Notes: generated by a model from the letters alone, not told the origin. A DNA stretch of 64,000 bases from Bacteroidia bacterium (GCA_020852255.1 JADZBD010000004.1:1-64000); one strand, 5' to 3'. Numbered from the stretch's first letter, positions 8,542 through 18,719 are shown. Numbers and translations are program-made.

Positions 8542-9882
8542 TTACTCTGTGAGGTCAAATCCCTCCAAAAACTTGGTGGTATAATTGCCTTTTAAGAAAT
8601 TTTCGTCCTTCATCAGGCGTAAATGGAAGGGGATGGTGGTTTTAACTCCTTCCACCACAAATTCCGACAGTGCTCTGTACATTTTACTGATGGCTTCATC
8701 CCGAGTCTGCGCCATGGTAATGAGCTTCGCGATCATACTGTCGTAATTGGGCGGGATGGTATAGCCTGCGTAAATATGGGAATCTACACGAACACCGTGT
8801 CCGCCTGGTACATGCAGGGTAGTGATTTTACCGGGGCAGGGGCGAAAATTATTGAAAGGATCCTCTGCGTTGATGCGGCATTCGATCGCATGCAACTGAG
8901 GATAGTAATTTTTTCCCGAAATGGGGACCCCGGCTGCGATCATGATCTGTTCACGGATGAGGTCATAGTCAATCACTTCTTCTGTGATGGGATGTTCCAC
9001 CTGGATGCGGGTATTCATCTCCATAAAATAGAAATTCCGGTGCTTATCCACGAGAAATTCGACGGTGCCTACTCCTTCATAATTCACGGCCTGACCGGCT
9101 CTGATCGCAGATTCTCCCATTTTGTCTCGCAATTCAGGGATCATGAATGGAGATGGTGTTTCTTCCACCAATTTCTGGTGACGGCGCTGAATGGAACAAT
9201 CTCTTTCCGAGAGATGGCAGACCTTTCCGTATTGATCTCCGGCGATCTGTATCTCTATGTGCCGCGGTTCTTCGATATACTTTTCCATATACATGGCACC
9301 GTTGCCAAAAGCGGCTTCGGCTTCCTTGCTGGCGGATTCAAAGTGAGCGGAAAATTCCTCTTCCTTCCAGATAATCCGCATTCCTCTTCCACCGCCACCG
9401 GCGGTGGCTTTAATGATCACAGGATATCCGATATCTGCGGCAAGGCGTTTCCCTTCTTCTGCATCTGTCAGCAATCCTTCAGAGCCGGGCACGCAAGGAA
9501 CGCCGGCTTTTATCATTGTTGCCTTGGCATTCGACTTATCCCCCATTCCATCTATCTGTTCGGGAGTTGCACCGATGAATTTGATCTTATGTTCTGCACA
9601 GATCCTGGAGAACTTTGAGTTTTCACTCAGGAATCCGTAACCCGGGTGAATAGCATCTGCATTGGTAATTTCTGCTGCCGAAATAATGCTTGGAATATCG
9701 AGGTAAGATTCCTTGCTGGGAGGAGGTCCTATACAAACTGCTTCGTCTGCAAACTTCACATGGAGAGATTCCTTATCCGCCGTGGAATAAACCGCAACCG
9801 TTTTGATTCCCATCTCACGGCAGGAACGGATGATACGCATAGCGATCTCACCCCTGTTTGCTATTAAAATCTTTTTAAACAT
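8542..9882 (-). CDS. accC: Acetyl-CoA carboxylase, biotin carboxylase subunit
   Basis: Carboxylates the biotin of AccB using ATP and bicarbonate, the first half of malonyl-CoA synthesis. It has 446 residues, the usual length. Visible landmarks are the N-terminal biotin carboxylase fold ([15 protein letters not shown]), the ATP-grasp glycine loop [11 protein letters not shown], the catalytic block [15 protein letters not shown] and the C-terminal domain with [15 protein letters not shown]. It is the last gene of the operon, 55 bases after accB, and is followed directly by a terminator. The carboxyltransferase genes accA and accD are not in the window. Confidence 0.97.
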   Translation of the reverse strand: MFKKILIANRGEIAMRIIRSCREMGIKTVAVYSTADKESLHVKFADEAVCIGPPPSKESYLDIPSIISAAEITNADAIHPGYGFLSENSKFSRICAEHKIKFIGATPEQIDGMGDKSNAKATMIKAGVPCVPGSEGLLTDAEEGKRLAADIGYPVIIKATAGGGGRGMRIIWKEEEFSAHFESASKEAEAAFGNGAMYMEKYIEEPRHIEIQIAGDQYGKVCHLSERDCSIQRRHQKLVEETPSPFMIPELRDKMGESAIRAGQAVNYEGVGTVEFLVDKHRNFYFMEMNTRIQVEHPITEEVIDYDLIREQIMIAAGVPISGKNYYPQLHAIECRINAEDPFNNFRPCPGKITTLHVPGGHGVRVDSHIYAGYTIPPNYDSMIAKLITMAQTRDEAISKMYRALSEFVVEGVKTTIPFHLRLMKDENFLKGNYTTKFLEGFDLTE

Positions 9883-9937
9883 CGTTTCGTCTTCTAAACT
9901 CAGTTACGCCACATCCGTCCGCTCCATTCACAGCCTG

Positions 9938-10444
9938 TTAATTCGGCTCAACCAGGAATAGTGGCTGATCGTATTCCACTGGAGTAGCATCATCTACCAG
10001 CACCTTCACGATTCTTCCGGAGATCTCCGCTTCAATTTCGTTGAAAAGTTTCATGGCTTCAATAATACATACCACTTTCCCGGGTTTGATCTCATCCCCT
10101 ACATTCACAAAGGCAGGTTTATCAGGGCCTGCCTGGCGGTAGAAAGTGCCGATCATGGGAGATTTAATAGTGATCAGCTTGCTGTCGGCTTTCGGAACCG
10201 TTTCTTTCTTTGATTCTGCCTGTTTGTTATCCGCAACCGGCGTTGCTGTTGCAGGAGCCACCTGTTGCACGGGTGCAGCAGTCATAACCGGTGCTGCCTG
10301 CATAAAAACAGGAGCGTCCTGACCCTTATTTTTTCCATTACCGGTTTTAATGATGATCTTGAAATCTTTGTTCTGCAGCTCCACTTCGCTTACGCCTGAC
10401 TTGGCTACAAACTTGATCAGATCCTGGATCTCGCTTAGTTTCAT
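9938..10444 (-). CDS. accB: Acetyl-CoA carboxylase, biotin carboxyl carrier protein
   Basis: Carries biotin between AccC and the carboxyltransferase. With ATG 10444 it has 168 residues and begins MKLSEIQDLIKFVAKSG, which aligns with known AccB N-termini. An alternative ATG at 10471 would add nine residues and would sit two bases after the fabH stop, so coupling from there is also possible. A Pro/Ala-rich linker (about residues 45-85) joins the N-terminal segment to the biotinyl domain. The biotin-accepting Lys is in CIIEAMKLFNEIEAE, preceded by SPMIGTFYRQAGPD. It lies in the operon between fabH and accC. Confidence 0.95.
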   Translation of the reverse strand: MKLSEIQDLIKFVAKSGVSEVELQNKDFKIIIKTGNGKNKGQDAPVFMQAAPVMTAAPVQQVAPATATPVADNKQAESKKETVPKADSKLITIKSPMIGTFYRQAGPDKPAFVNVGDEIKPGKVVCIIEAMKLFNEIEAEISGRIVKVLVDDATPVEYDQPLFLVEPN

Positions 10445-10473
10445 TGGATATTGGTCTTTGGTGTGTGACATAT

Positions 10474-11463
10474 TCAGTAGGCCCATTTTAAATAAATGGC
10501 ACCCCATGTGAAACCTCCTCCGAACGCAGAGAAAATGAGTTTATCTCCTTTCTTCAGCTGTTTCTCATAATCCCATAAAAGCAGTGGAATGGTTCCTGCT
10601 GTGGTATTTCCGTATTTCTCAATATTCATCATTACTTTTTCCGGTCCGATTCCCATCCTTTCGGCGGTGGCATCAATGATCCGCTTATTAGCCTGGTGCG
10701 CCACCAACCAGGCGATGTCGTTCCCGGTGAGTTTATTTCGCTCCAGAATTTCTGCCGAGATATCGGCCATTCCCTTCACAGCATACTTAAACACAGCCTG
10801 CCCCTCCTGATAAATGTAATGAAGCTTTTTGTCGACAGTTTCATGGGAAGGAGGCAAAACAGAGCCCCCCGCTTTCTGATGGAGATGCACGCGCCCCGAT
10901 CCATCCACTTTCATCACCGAATCCATAATTCCGTATTCTCCGGTAGTTGGCTCCAGCAACACCGCACCGGCGCCGTCTCCGAAAATGATGCAGGTAGCAC
11001 GGTCGGTATAATCAACAATCGCTGACATTTTATCGGCACCTACCACGAGCACTTTCTTATACCTTCCGGTTTCAATAAATTGTGTGCCGGTAGTAAGCGC
11101 GAAGAGAAAACCCGAACAAGCAGCAGCCAGATCGAATCCCCATGCGTTTTTCATCCCGAGTTTATCGCAGATCACGTTAGAGGTAGAAGGAAATACATAG
11201 TCCGGTGTTACAGTTGCTACAATAACCAGATCAATCTCCATCGGGTCAAGGTTCTTTTTCCGGAGCAGGTCGCTGATTGCGCCTACTGCCAGATCCGATG
11301 CACCTTTTCCCTCACCCTTAAGAATTCGCCTCTCCTTTATGCCAGTTCTTGTTTGAATCCACTCATCATTGGTAGCAACCATTTTCTCCAGTTCCTTGTT
11401 GGTCAGCACATAGTCGGGGACATATCCTCCAACGGCAGTGATTGCGGCTCTAATTCTGGTCAT
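10474..11463 (-). CDS. fabH: Beta-ketoacyl-ACP synthase III
   Basis: Condenses an acyl-CoA primer with malonyl-ACP to start fatty acid synthesis. It has 329 residues, the family length. The catalytic triad is visible: Cys in [11 protein letters not shown], His in [11 protein letters not shown] and Asn in [13 protein letters not shown]. The N-terminal [17 protein letters not shown] block is typical. It starts two bases from the plsX stop, a strongly coupled arrangement, and is followed by accB. Confidence 0.97.
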   Translation of the reverse strand: MTRIRAAITAVGGYVPDYVLTNKELEKMVATNDEWIQTRTGIKERRILKGEGKGASDLAVGAISDLLRKKNLDPMEIDLVIVATVTPDYVFPSTSNVICDKLGMKNAWGFDLAAACSGFLFALTTGTQFIETGRYKKVLVVGADKMSAIVDYTDRATCIIFGDGAGAVLLEPTTGEYGIMDSVMKVDGSGRVHLHQKAGGSVLPPSHETVDKKLHYIYQEGQAVFKYAVKGMADISAEILERNKLTGNDIAWLVAHQANKRIIDATAERMGIGPEKVMMNIEKYGNTTAGTIPLLLWDYEKQLKKGDKLIFSAFGGGFTWGAIYLKWAY

Positions 11464-11464
11464 A

Positions 11465-12403
11465 TTACTGAAAAGCTTTACTGATGAGTCCTGTTAAACC
11501 CGCTTCCGCCACTTCATAGGTTAGTTTCACCATATTCTTAATGGTTTTGGCGTTGGATATGCCATGACCGATAATCACTGTGGAATTAATTCCCAGAATG
11601 GGTGTACCACCGTAATTCTCGTAATTGAATCTTTTGAAATAATCGTTGAGAAGCTTATGCTTTGCCATCAGCGTAAAAATGGCTTCTGCTTCCTTGAGTA
11701 CGATGTTTCCTGTAAATCCTTCACAAACGATCACATCTGCTTTGTCATTGAACAGATCCCTTCCCTCCACATTGCCGATAAAGCAGAAATCCTTTGATTC
11801 CTTCATCAAATGGTGGGCCGCCTGCGTTACCAGGTTACCTTTTTCAGCTTCCTCACCAATGTTGAGAAGAGCCACCTTTGGATTTTTGATCTTATAGACG
11901 TGTTCCGCGTAAATAGATCCCAGGATACCGAACTGATAGAGTACATCGGGTTTGCAATCGGCATTAATTCCCACATCGAGTATAAGGCCAAATCCGCCGT
12001 TTTCTTTGGGAAGCACAGAGGTGATGCTTGGGCGAATTACTCCGGGGATCGTTTTCACGGAAAACATGGAACCCACCAGCATTGCACCGGTGTTGCCTGC
12101 AGAAGCAAAACCATCCAGTTTCTTTTCTTTCAGCAGACGGAAGCCAACAGCGATAGACGAGTTTGGTTTTTGTGAAAAGGCTTTAGTCGGATGCTCCCCC
12201 ATCCCGATCTGGTCAGGAGCGTGTACAATTTCTAACGCAGAAACATCGGCATTCTCCTTTGCCAGGCGCGAGCGGATATCTGCCTCATCACCGATCAGCA
12301 CCAGCTTTACCGACGGAGGCAGTTCCTTCAGAGCCAATGCTGCACCCCCGATTGTAGCATCAGGTGCGAAGTCGCCTCCGAAAATGTCAAGACCGATTCT
12401 CAT
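11465..12403 (-). CDS. plsX: Phosphate acyltransferase
   Basis: Makes acyl-phosphate from acyl-ACP for phospholipid synthesis with PlsY. It has 312 residues with [20 protein letters not shown] at the N-terminus (other PlsX proteins start with a similar IAxDxMGGD block), [11 protein letters not shown] in the middle and [13 protein letters not shown] near the C-terminus. Place in the operon between rpmF and fabH is the classic arrangement. Confidence 0.96.
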   Translation of the reverse strand: MRIGLDIFGGDFAPDATIGGAALALKELPPSVKLVLIGDEADIRSRLAKENADVSALEIVHAPDQIGMGEHPTKAFSQKPNSSIAVGFRLLKEKKLDGFASAGNTGAMLVGSMFSVKTIPGVIRPSITSVLPKENGGFGLILDVGINADCKPDVLYQFGILGSIYAEHVYKIKNPKVALLNIGEEAEKGNLVTQAAHHLMKESKDFCFIGNVEGRDLFNDKADVIVCEGFTGNIVLKEAEAIFTLMAKHKLLNDYFKRFNYENYGGTPILGINSTVIIGHGISNAKTIKNMVKLTYEVAEAGLTGLISKAFQ

Positions 12404-12424
12404 ACCGGGGGATAAGGAGAGCCT

Positions 12425-12607
12425 TTAAGCTTTCTCCATTACCACTTTCCCTTTATAGTAGAGTTTTCCCTCGTGCCAGTAGGCGCGATGGTAAAGGTGT
12501 GTTTCTCCGGTTGCAGGACACACCGCCAGTGTAGGCGCAGTAGCGGTATAGTGCGTTCTGCGCTTGCGGCTACGACTCTTGGATAATCTTCGTTTTGGAT
12601 TTGGCAT
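12425..12607 (-). CDS. rpmF: Large-subunit ribosomal protein L32
   Basis: Basic 60-residue protein beginning [20 protein letters not shown], typical of L32. Only one Cys is present (AVCPATGE), so this is a zinc-free form lacking the paired CxxC motifs of other L32 proteins. It sits 22 bases after yceD and 21 bases before plsX. Confidence 0.97.
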   Translation of the reverse strand: MPNPKRRLSKSRSRKRRTHYTATAPTLAVCPATGETHLYHRAYWHEGKLYYKGKVVMEKA

Positions 12608-12629
12608 GACTTTGTTTTTACGCTACGCG

Positions 12630-13157
12630 TTATTTAATTTTTATTGACTTCAGTTTATCCCAGCGCTCATCTCTCCCTTCGTCATCTCTTGCGCCGAACT
12701 CTTCCAGTTTACTGATCATTTCCCTGTCGCAAAGCGACTCGTCATTCAACACTTCACACGCTACCTTGCGCACCGGCAATGAGAGTTGCACATACTCATT
12801 CAGGTAGGGTGCCAGGTCGATCTCCGATTCGGAAGCCGGAAGGGCAATAATCTCCCCATCCTCTTCACGTGTTTCGTCTCCGCCCAGTTTAACAACCAGC
12901 TGATGTTCTCCATTCACCGGGAGTGTGCAGGGAATGCCGCAACGGTCGCACTGTGTCCGGAAAGTTCCGCTGATGGTAAAATTGAGCACCAGCATCGTAC
13001 TTTGCCTTATCAGTTCCAGATCCGCAACAAGTTCCCCTTCCCTTATTTCTGGTGTATGGAAGGCTTCAAAGAACGAATTTCCTAACTCAAACTCAAAGCG
13101 GTGGGTTCCAGGCTTTAATCCCGCAAATGGGAGAACATATTTCTTTCCTAATCCCAC
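12630..13157 (-). CDS. yceD: YceD family (DUF177) protein
   Basis: 175-residue member of the DUF177/YceD family, whose genes almost always precede rpmF; the family is linked to 23S rRNA processing in some organisms. It holds a Cys pair (CDRCGIPC) that may bind metal and an acidic stretch (GGDETREEDGEI). The start is GTG 13157. An ATG eleven bases upstream is in a different frame and is not used for this protein. It is the first gene of the operon that runs to accC. Confidence 0.88.
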   Translation of the reverse strand: MGLGKKYVLPFAGLKPGTHRFEFELGNSFFEAFHTPEIREGELVADLELIRQSTMLVLNFTISGTFRTQCDRCGIPCTLPVNGEHQLVVKLGGDETREEDGEIIALPASESEIDLAPYLNEYVQLSLPVRKVACEVLNDESLCDREMISKLEEFGARDDEGRDERWDKLKSIKIK

Positions 13158-13179
13158 GCCGCTTCATTTTAAAGGGTCG

Positions 13180-13187
13180 CAAAAATA
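13180..13187 (-). promoter_or_regulatory. Promoter -7 element of the yceD-rpmF-plsX-fabH-accBC operon
   Basis: The minus strand reads TATTTTTG, an exact TAnnTTTG match, 22 bases before the GTG of yceD. It shows that the lipid operon can be transcribed separately from nuo. Confidence 0.7.
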
Positions 13188-13245
13188 GCCTAATCTTTTC
13201 AGACCCCAAAAGGGGGCATTCAAAAACCTGGCACGTGAAATTCGG

Positions 13246-13304
13246 TAAAAAAACGGCAGAAATGGCCATTTTTAACGAAAAAATGGTGCATTTTCGACGA
13301 AAAT
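13246..13304 (-). terminator. Probable terminator region after nuoL
   Basis: Two AT-rich hairpins lie downstream of the nuoL stop: ATTTTCG/CGAAAAT (13290-13304) and CCATTTTT/AAAAATGG (13265-13285). On the minus strand a run of seven T follows the second about 14 bases later. The layout is looser than a textbook terminator. Confidence 0.45.
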
Positions 13305-13313
13305 CGCTAAAAA

Positions 13314-15218
13314 TCAGAGATAAATCTTGAAAAGAAGGATAAGTCCCACTCCCAGTGCCATAAGAAAAATATAGAAACCGAGGTATCCGCTTTGCACATA
13401 ACGGATGATCCCGGAACTCCAACGGACCAGAGAGCCCATGCCGTTTACGATGCCGTCGAAAAACTGGGGATCGGCAACGAGGGAAAGAAATCTTGAAATC
13501 TTGTCTAAGGGTCTGGTAATTATAGCGTTATAAATTTCATCTACATAATACTTATTAAACACCACTCTGCTCATAACACCCATTTCCTTTTCGGAGGCAG
13601 GAGGAATGATTTCCTTTTTCCGGAATGCCTGGAAAGCAAGATAAATAGCCAGGCCGGCGCAAGAAAGCGTAATTGCAAGAATCGTCCATTCTGTAGTATG
13701 GCTTAGGGAAAGTGGAATCATCCTGGAAACCGAATCGCTGAATACGGGTTGCAGGAAATCACCGAGCAGGTGAGGCGCTCCAAAAAGATGGGGAATGCCT
13801 ACCAGTCCGCCAAGCACAGAAAGAACAGCCAGAATTATAAGCGGGATGGTCATTGATGGCGGCGATTCGTGAATAGGATGTTTGGGGTCTTCATGTCCTC
13901 GGAACTTTCCAAAGAAAGTCAGGTAGAACAGGCGGAACATATAGAAGGCGGTGAGCATACTGCCAATCACTCCGAGCAGCCAGTAAATAGGGCTGTGATT
14001 AAAAGCATGTGCGAGGATCTCGTCTTTCGAGAAAAATCCGGAGAAAGGAGGAATTCCGGAGATCGCGATGGTTCCAATGGCAAAGACCATGAAGGTAGTG
14101 CGGATCCTTCCTTTGAGTCCTCCCATTTTACGAATGTCCTGTTCATGATGCAGGGCATGAATCACACTGCCGGCGGCAAGGAAGAGAAGCGCTTTAAAAA
14201 AGGCATGTGTCATCACATGAAATACTGCGCCGGTATAGGCGCCCACGCCGAGTCCGAGGAACATATATCCCAACTGCGACACGGTGGAGTAAGCCAAAAC
14301 CTTTTTGATATCATTCTGGAATACACCTATAGTTGCGGCAAACAGCGCGGTGATGAGTCCAACCACTGCTACGAATTCCATTCCGGTTGGAGCCAGTGTA
14401 TACAAGATATTGGAACGAGCTACCATATAGATACCTGCGGTAACCATGGTGGCGGCGTGAATGAGCGCGGAAACCGGTGTAGGGCCGGCCATGGCGTCGG
14501 GGAGCCAGGTATAGAGGGGAATCTGCGCACTTTTTCCCATAGCGCCGATGAACAAAAACACGGTAATGGCGATCAGGGTGGGATCATCTGTTCGCATTCC
14601 TTTAAGTCCGGCAAAAACTTCAGAATATGTTATCGAATTGAAGTTCACCCAAATCATAAGTATACCGATAATGAATCCCAGGTCACCGATACGATTCATT
14701 ACAAATGCTTTTCGGGCGGCGTTGTTATATTCCCGGTTTTTGAACCAGAAGCCGATCAGGAGATAAGAACAAAGACCTACTCCCTCCCACCCCACAAACA
14801 TCAGCAGGTAATTGTCTCCCATCACCAGGAGAAGCATGAAGAAAATGAACAGGTTGAGGTAAGCGAAGAAGCGGTTATGTCCCTCATCCTCCTTCATATA
14901 CCCGGTTGAATAAACATGGATCAGGAATCCGATTCCGGTGATCACAAGGAGAAAGAGAGAAGAAAGCGGATCAATGAGGAATGAAAAATTACTGACAAAG
15001 TTGCCCGCCTCTATCCACGAAAAGAGGTGAACCGTGTGCGCATGTTCTCCGGCGTCCAGCAGTTCAAAAAACACACCCAGTGAAACGGCAAAGGAAGCCA
15101 GCACCGCCAGGCAGGCTACCGCACCTGAAATTCCCTTACTCATCTTTCCTCCGAAAAATGCGTTTACTGCCCATCCGAGGAGGGGAAACACAGGAATAAG
15201 CCAGGCGAGTGCGATCAT
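13314..15218 (-). CDS. nuoL: NADH-quinone oxidoreductase subunit L
   Basis: Proton-pumping antiporter-like subunit at the far end of the complex I membrane arm. It has 634 residues, with many transmembrane helices and the family blocks FLIDPLSSLFLL, GWEGVGLCSYLLIGFW, KSAQIPLYTWLPDAMAGPTP and HAFFKALLFLAAGSVIHALH. The C-terminal lateral-helix region and final helix are present, so the gene is full length. It is the last nuo gene here: nuoM and nuoN, normally next, are missing. Confidence 0.96.
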   Translation of the reverse strand: MIALAWLIPVFPLLGWAVNAFFGGKMSKGISGAVACLAVLASFAVSLGVFFELLDAGEHAHTVHLFSWIEAGNFVSNFSFLIDPLSSLFLLVITGIGFLIHVYSTGYMKEDEGHNRFFAYLNLFIFFMLLLVMGDNYLLMFVGWEGVGLCSYLLIGFWFKNREYNNAARKAFVMNRIGDLGFIIGILMIWVNFNSITYSEVFAGLKGMRTDDPTLIAITVFLFIGAMGKSAQIPLYTWLPDAMAGPTPVSALIHAATMVTAGIYMVARSNILYTLAPTGMEFVAVVGLITALFAATIGVFQNDIKKVLAYSTVSQLGYMFLGLGVGAYTGAVFHVMTHAFFKALLFLAAGSVIHALHHEQDIRKMGGLKGRIRTTFMVFAIGTIAISGIPPFSGFFSKDEILAHAFNHSPIYWLLGVIGSMLTAFYMFRLFYLTFFGKFRGHEDPKHPIHESPPSMTIPLIILAVLSVLGGLVGIPHLFGAPHLLGDFLQPVFSDSVSRMIPLSLSHTTEWTILAITLSCAGLAIYLAFQAFRKKEIIPPASEKEMGVMSRVVFNKYYVDEIYNAIITRPLDKISRFLSLVADPQFFDGIVNGMGSLVRWSSGIIRYVQSGYLGFYIFLMALGVGLILLFKIYL

Positions 15219-15246
15219 GCGGTGAAAGAGTAGTTACAGAACTGAT

Positions 15247-15573
15247 TTACCATTTAAGTTTATTGAGAAAGCTGATATCAGTGGTGCCGATACTGCGGTA
15301 GACCATCATCAGTATCGCTAGTCCTACGGCTACTTCCGCCGCGGCCACCACCAGAACAAAAAATACGAAGACTTGCCCGGCCGCATCACCCAGGTAATTG
15401 GAGAAGGCCACCATAAGAAGATTCACGGCGTTCAGCATCAGCTCCACGCACATAAAGACAATAATGGCATTGCGGCGGATGAGTACGCCCAACACGCCTA
15501 TACAAAAAAGTACCACACTCAGGGTGATGTACCAGTTGACCGGCAGTGCGATCTTTGCAATTACAGGTTCCAT
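15247..15573 (-). CDS. nuoK: NADH-quinone oxidoreductase subunit K
   Basis: Small membrane subunit of complex I, 108 residues, three predicted helices. It has the conserved buried glutamates in [14 protein letters not shown] and [13 protein letters not shown] used in proton transfer. It lies between nuoJ (5 bases away) and nuoL (28 bases). Confidence 0.95.
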   Translation of the reverse strand: MEPVIAKIALPVNWYITLSVVLFCIGVLGVLIRRNAIIVFMCVELMLNAVNLLMVAFSNYLGDAAGQVFVFFVLVVAAAEVAVGLAILMMVYRSIGTTDISFLNKLKW

Positions 15574-15578
15574 ACGTT

Positions 15579-16085
15579 CTATTTCACTTCCCGTTTTCCC
15601 AACAAAACAGCTCCTACCATTCCGGCGAGGAAAAGTACAGAGGATATCTCGAAGGGAAGAAGAAATTGCTTGAATAACACATCGCCCAGGTTCTCGACCA
15701 ATCCAATTTGCTGCCCGCCCTGTATTGTCATTTCCGCATTGGCTCCCACGGCTCCGGATAAAACCAGTACCAGAAGTCCGGCCGGCAGTGCGAATAACAA
15801 CTTGGTCATGAATTCCCGCCTGGGTTCACTTTCTTTATTCAGATTCAGCATCATAATCACATAGAGGAACAAGACCATAATAGCTCCCGCATACACCATA
15901 ATATGCACAGCAAAGAGGAATTGTGCATTGAGGAGAAGATAATGTCCCCCTATGCAGAAAAAGGTCATGATCAGGTAAAGCACGCTGTGCACCGGATTAC
16001 GTGAAAGCACCACCATAAGCGCGCAGGCGATGGCCAGAAACGAGAGTCCGTAAAAAGCGTATTCCGTAAGCAGGTCGGCGTTCAT
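15579..16085 (-). CDS. nuoJ: NADH-quinone oxidoreductase subunit J
   Basis: Membrane subunit of complex I, 168 residues with about five helices, including the family motif [20 protein letters not shown] and [17 protein letters not shown]. Its start codon shares a base with the nuoI stop, indicating tight coupling. Confidence 0.94.
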   Translation of the reverse strand: MNADLLTEYAFYGLSFLAIACALMVVLSRNPVHSVLYLIMTFFCIGGHYLLLNAQFLFAVHIMVYAGAIMVLFLYVIMMLNLNKESEPRREFMTKLLFALPAGLLVLVLSGAVGANAEMTIQGGQQIGLVENLGDVLFKQFLLPFEISSVLFLAGMVGAVLLGKREVK

Positions 16086-16660
16086 CAGCGGTTATGTGCG
16101 TATCGGTTATTTTTTTTGAATTCAAGAACATTGGCCGTTTGTCGTTTTGTTACATCCGTCCGTTTGTCGGCAGAAACACCTTCCACCAGGATATTTTTCC
16201 CGAACACCAGGACTCCTCTCTTATAGAGGGCGGGAGGCATACGGTCCGTCAGAAAGATGGCTTCTTTGGGACAGGCTTCCTCACAATCGCCGCAGAAGAT
16301 ACACCGGAGCATATTTATCTCATAAACGGCGGCGTACTTTTCTTCCCTGTAAAGGTTTTCTTCACCGGGCTTACGTTCCGCCGCGGTCATGGTAATGGCT
16401 TCAGCCGGACAGGCTACGGCGCAGAGGCCGCATGCGGTACAACGCTCTCTTCCCATTTCATCCCGTTTTAGCACATGCTGTCCGCGGTAAGTAGCTGCGA
16501 ATGGACGCTTTACTTCCGGGTAACTCACGGTAGCTTTCCGCCTGAAAAAGTGGCTCAGTGTAATTAGCATACCGCTGAAAATAGCCGGGAGGTAGATGCG
16601 CTCCAAAAGCGTCATTTCCTTTTTCACCACTATTATCGATCGGTTGGTCAGGTTTGCCAT
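16085..16660 (-). CDS. nuoI: NADH-quinone oxidoreductase subunit I, two [4Fe-4S] ferredoxin
   Basis: Electron-transfer subunit of complex I carrying clusters N6a and N6b. The true start is ATG 16660 (MANLTNRSIIVVKKE), giving 191 residues. The open frame extends a further 195 bases into nuoH, but that part is not coding in this frame. Two CxxCxxCxxxCP motifs are visible, CTACGLCAVACP and CIFCGDCEEACP. The start overlaps the nuoH stop by one base (TGATG). Confidence 0.95.
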   Translation of the reverse strand: MANLTNRSIIVVKKEMTLLERIYLPAIFSGMLITLSHFFRRKATVSYPEVKRPFAATYRGQHVLKRDEMGRERCTACGLCAVACPAEAITMTAAERKPGEENLYREEKYAAVYEINMLRCIFCGDCEEACPKEAIFLTDRMPPALYKRGVLVFGKNILVEGVSADKRTDVTKRQTANVLEFKKNNRYAHNR

Positions 16661-17691
16661 CACAATTGCCTTAATAGTATTATTGCCCCCGTAATAAGAA
16701 TATTCAGAACAGCGAGCGGAAGCAGCACCTTCCATCCGAGGTTCATCAGCTGATCGTAACGGAACCGGGGAAGTGTCCAACGCACCCAGAGGAAAAGGAA
16801 AATAAAGAAACAGACCTTCATCATCATCACTCCGAAACTCACCACGCTGATCCACAAAGGATCGGTCACATAATTGTAGATAACCGGGAAGTTGTATCCG
16901 CCGAAGTAGAGCGTACTGATCACCGCAGCGGAAATAAACATATTAATATATTCCGCGAACAGGTAGAAGCCCAGTTTCATGGAGGAGTATTCTGTATGAT
17001 ATCCTCCGACCAACTCCGATTCGCATTCAGGAAGATCAAAGGGGGCGCGGTTAGTTTCCGCAAAGGCGCAAATAATAAAGATCAGGCAACCAAGGGGCTG
17101 ATAGAGAACGTTCCAGTGCCATCCCAGCTGTTGCTCTGCGATTTGCCCTACACTGAGCGTGCCGGTGATCATGATCAGCGCGATGAGCGAAAGCCCCATG
17201 GCTAATTCGTAGGAAATCATCTGTGAAGAAGCGCGCAACGCACCGAGCAGTGAATATTTGTTATTGGAAGCCCATCCGCCGATCATAATTCCGTATACGC
17301 CCACAGATACCACGCCCAGTAAATAGAGTATTCCAATATTTACGTCTGTTGTCTGGATAGGATAATGAGTTCCGTCCGTGGCAACATAATCCTTTCCCCA
17401 TGGTATAACCGCTCCGGTCATCAGGCATGTAAACATGGCGATTCCCGGACCGAGAATGAATAAAAACAAATTCGCCCGGTTGGGAATAAACTCTTCCTTC
17501 ATAAACATTTTCACTCCGTCGGCCATGGGCTGCAGAATACCAAAAGGGCCTGCGCGATTCGGACCAAGACGATCCTGGAGGAAGGCGGCTACTTTTCGCT
17601 CCGCATACGTAGTATACATTGCAATCACCAGAGAGAGCGTGAAAACTCCCAGCACCAGCAACACCTTGTATATTAAAAAACTCAGTTCCAT
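16660..17691 (-). CDS. nuoH: NADH-quinone oxidoreductase subunit H
   Basis: Membrane subunit that forms the quinone-binding chamber with NuoB and NuoD. It has 343 residues with about eight helices. Conserved blocks are AYAERK-like TYAERKVAAFLQDRLGPNR, LQPMADGVKMFMKEE, AFAETNRAPFDLPECESEL and GYHTEYSSMKLGFY. Confidence 0.96.
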   Translation of the reverse strand: MELSFLIYKVLLVLGVFTLSLVIAMYTTYAERKVAAFLQDRLGPNRAGPFGILQPMADGVKMFMKEEFIPNRANLFLFILGPGIAMFTCLMTGAVIPWGKDYVATDGTHYPIQTTDVNIGILYLLGVVSVGVYGIMIGGWASNNKYSLLGALRASSQMISYELAMGLSLIALIMITGTLSVGQIAEQQLGWHWNVLYQPLGCLIFIICAFAETNRAPFDLPECESELVGGYHTEYSSMKLGFYLFAEYINMFISAAVISTLYFGGYNFPVIYNYVTDPLWISVVSFGVMMMKVCFFIFLFLWVRWTLPRFRYDQLMNLGWKVLLPLAVLNILITGAIILLRQL

Positions 17692-17693
17692 TC

Positions 17694-18719
17694 CTATTTG
17701 TTATTGGGATCCAGAGCGCCCTCACCCAATTGAATCCTTTTCCCTTCCAGGTTTTTGCGCGGTTTATCTGTCTTTTTGTGGCCCTCTTTCAACTCGTAAT
17801 GATTTGCGGAGATCACGGAGTGGCGGTCTATGTGGCTGGGACCTTCAATGACCCAATCCGAGGTAAGCTTGTGTTCGAAGCGGCAGGAATTGCAGATCCA
17901 GCCCGGTTTGCCGTCAAAGGTCTGCACTTCGCCCCACTGATCTTTACGCGCGGTAACGCGCAAAACTTCCTCTCCTTTGTACCATAGGCGAACTTTACCG
18001 CAGCACTTATCACAACTTCTGTGCGCATCCACCGGTTTTGTAAACCAAACCCTGTTCTTGAAGCGGAATGTCATGTCGGTAAGTGCGCCCACCGGACACA
18101 CATCAATCATATTTCCGCACATTTCGTGTTCCACTGCATTTTTAATGTAAGTTGAGATCTCCGCTACGTCCCCGCGGTACATTACACCGTGAACCCTTCC
18201 CGGGCACAGCTGATCGGCCACTTTAACACAGCGGTAGCAAAGGATGCAGCGGTTAACGTGCAGCTTGATATATTTTCCGATATCCGTCATTGGAAATGTC
18301 CGGCGCTTGAACTCATAGCGTGTACGGGCCTTTCCGTGTTCATACCCCAGGTCCTGCAAGTGACATTCGCCGGCCTGATCGCAAATCGGGCAATCCAGTG
18401 GGTGATTGATCAGCAGAAATTCCACCACACCGGCTCTTGCCTCCTGAAGGTCGGGTGCGGTCATGTTCTGCACTTCCATTCCGTCCATCACCGTTGTACG
18501 GCAGGAAGCCACCGGCTTGGGCATTGGGCGCGGGTCTTTTTCAGATCCCTTCGTCACTTTCACCAGGCAGGTACGGCAGTAGCCTCCGGAAGTTTTCAGA
18601 TGAGAGTAATAACACATGGCCGGCGGTACTACATTTCCTCCGATCATGCGTGCCGCATTCAGGATGGTGGTACCATCCGGAACCTCTATGGTTTTGCCGT
18701 CTATTGTAACTTTTGCCAT
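17694..18719 (-). CDS. nuoG: NADH-quinone oxidoreductase subunit G, short form
   Basis: Iron-sulfur subunit of the complex I peripheral arm. At 341 residues it lacks most of the molybdopterin-oxidoreductase-like C-terminal region of the classical subunit of about 700-900 residues. What remains is the [2Fe-2S] ferredoxin domain (CYYSHLKTSGGYCRTCLVKV region), the HxxxCxxCxxxxxC site (HPLDCPICDQAGEC), the double [4Fe-4S] motif (RCILCYRC, CGNMIDVCPVG) and a Cys-rich remnant of the next domain (SCDKCCGKV, CNSC). Short NuoG is, to my knowledge, common in Bacteroidota, so I read it as the normal form, not a truncation. It abuts nuoF. Confidence 0.93.
   Translation of the reverse strand: MAKVTIDGKTIEVPDGTTILNAARMIGGNVVPPAMCYYSHLKTSGGYCRTCLVKVTKGSEKDPRPMPKPVASCRTTVMDGMEVQNMTAPDLQEARAGVVEFLLINHPLDCPICDQAGECHLQDLGYEHGKARTRYEFKRRTFPMTDIGKYIKLHVNRCILCYRCVKVADQLCPGRVHGVMYRGDVAEISTYIKNAVEHEMCGNMIDVCPVGALTDMTFRFKNRVWFTKPVDAHRSCDKCCGKVRLWYKGEEVLRVTARKDQWGEVQTFDGKPGWICNSCRFEHKLTSDWVIEGPSHIDRHSVISANHYELKEGHKKTDKPRKNLEGKRIQLGEGALDPNNK

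Noticed and set aside
8623-9618. 331-residue open frame opposite accC
   Set aside because: Shadow of accC; no recognisable protein features.
13869-14909. 346-residue open frame opposite nuoL
   Set aside because: His- and Ser-rich shadow of a membrane protein; no family features.
16661-16855. 65-residue N-terminal extension of nuoI
   Set aside because: Lies wholly inside nuoH in another frame; NuoI homologues start at the internal ATG 16660.
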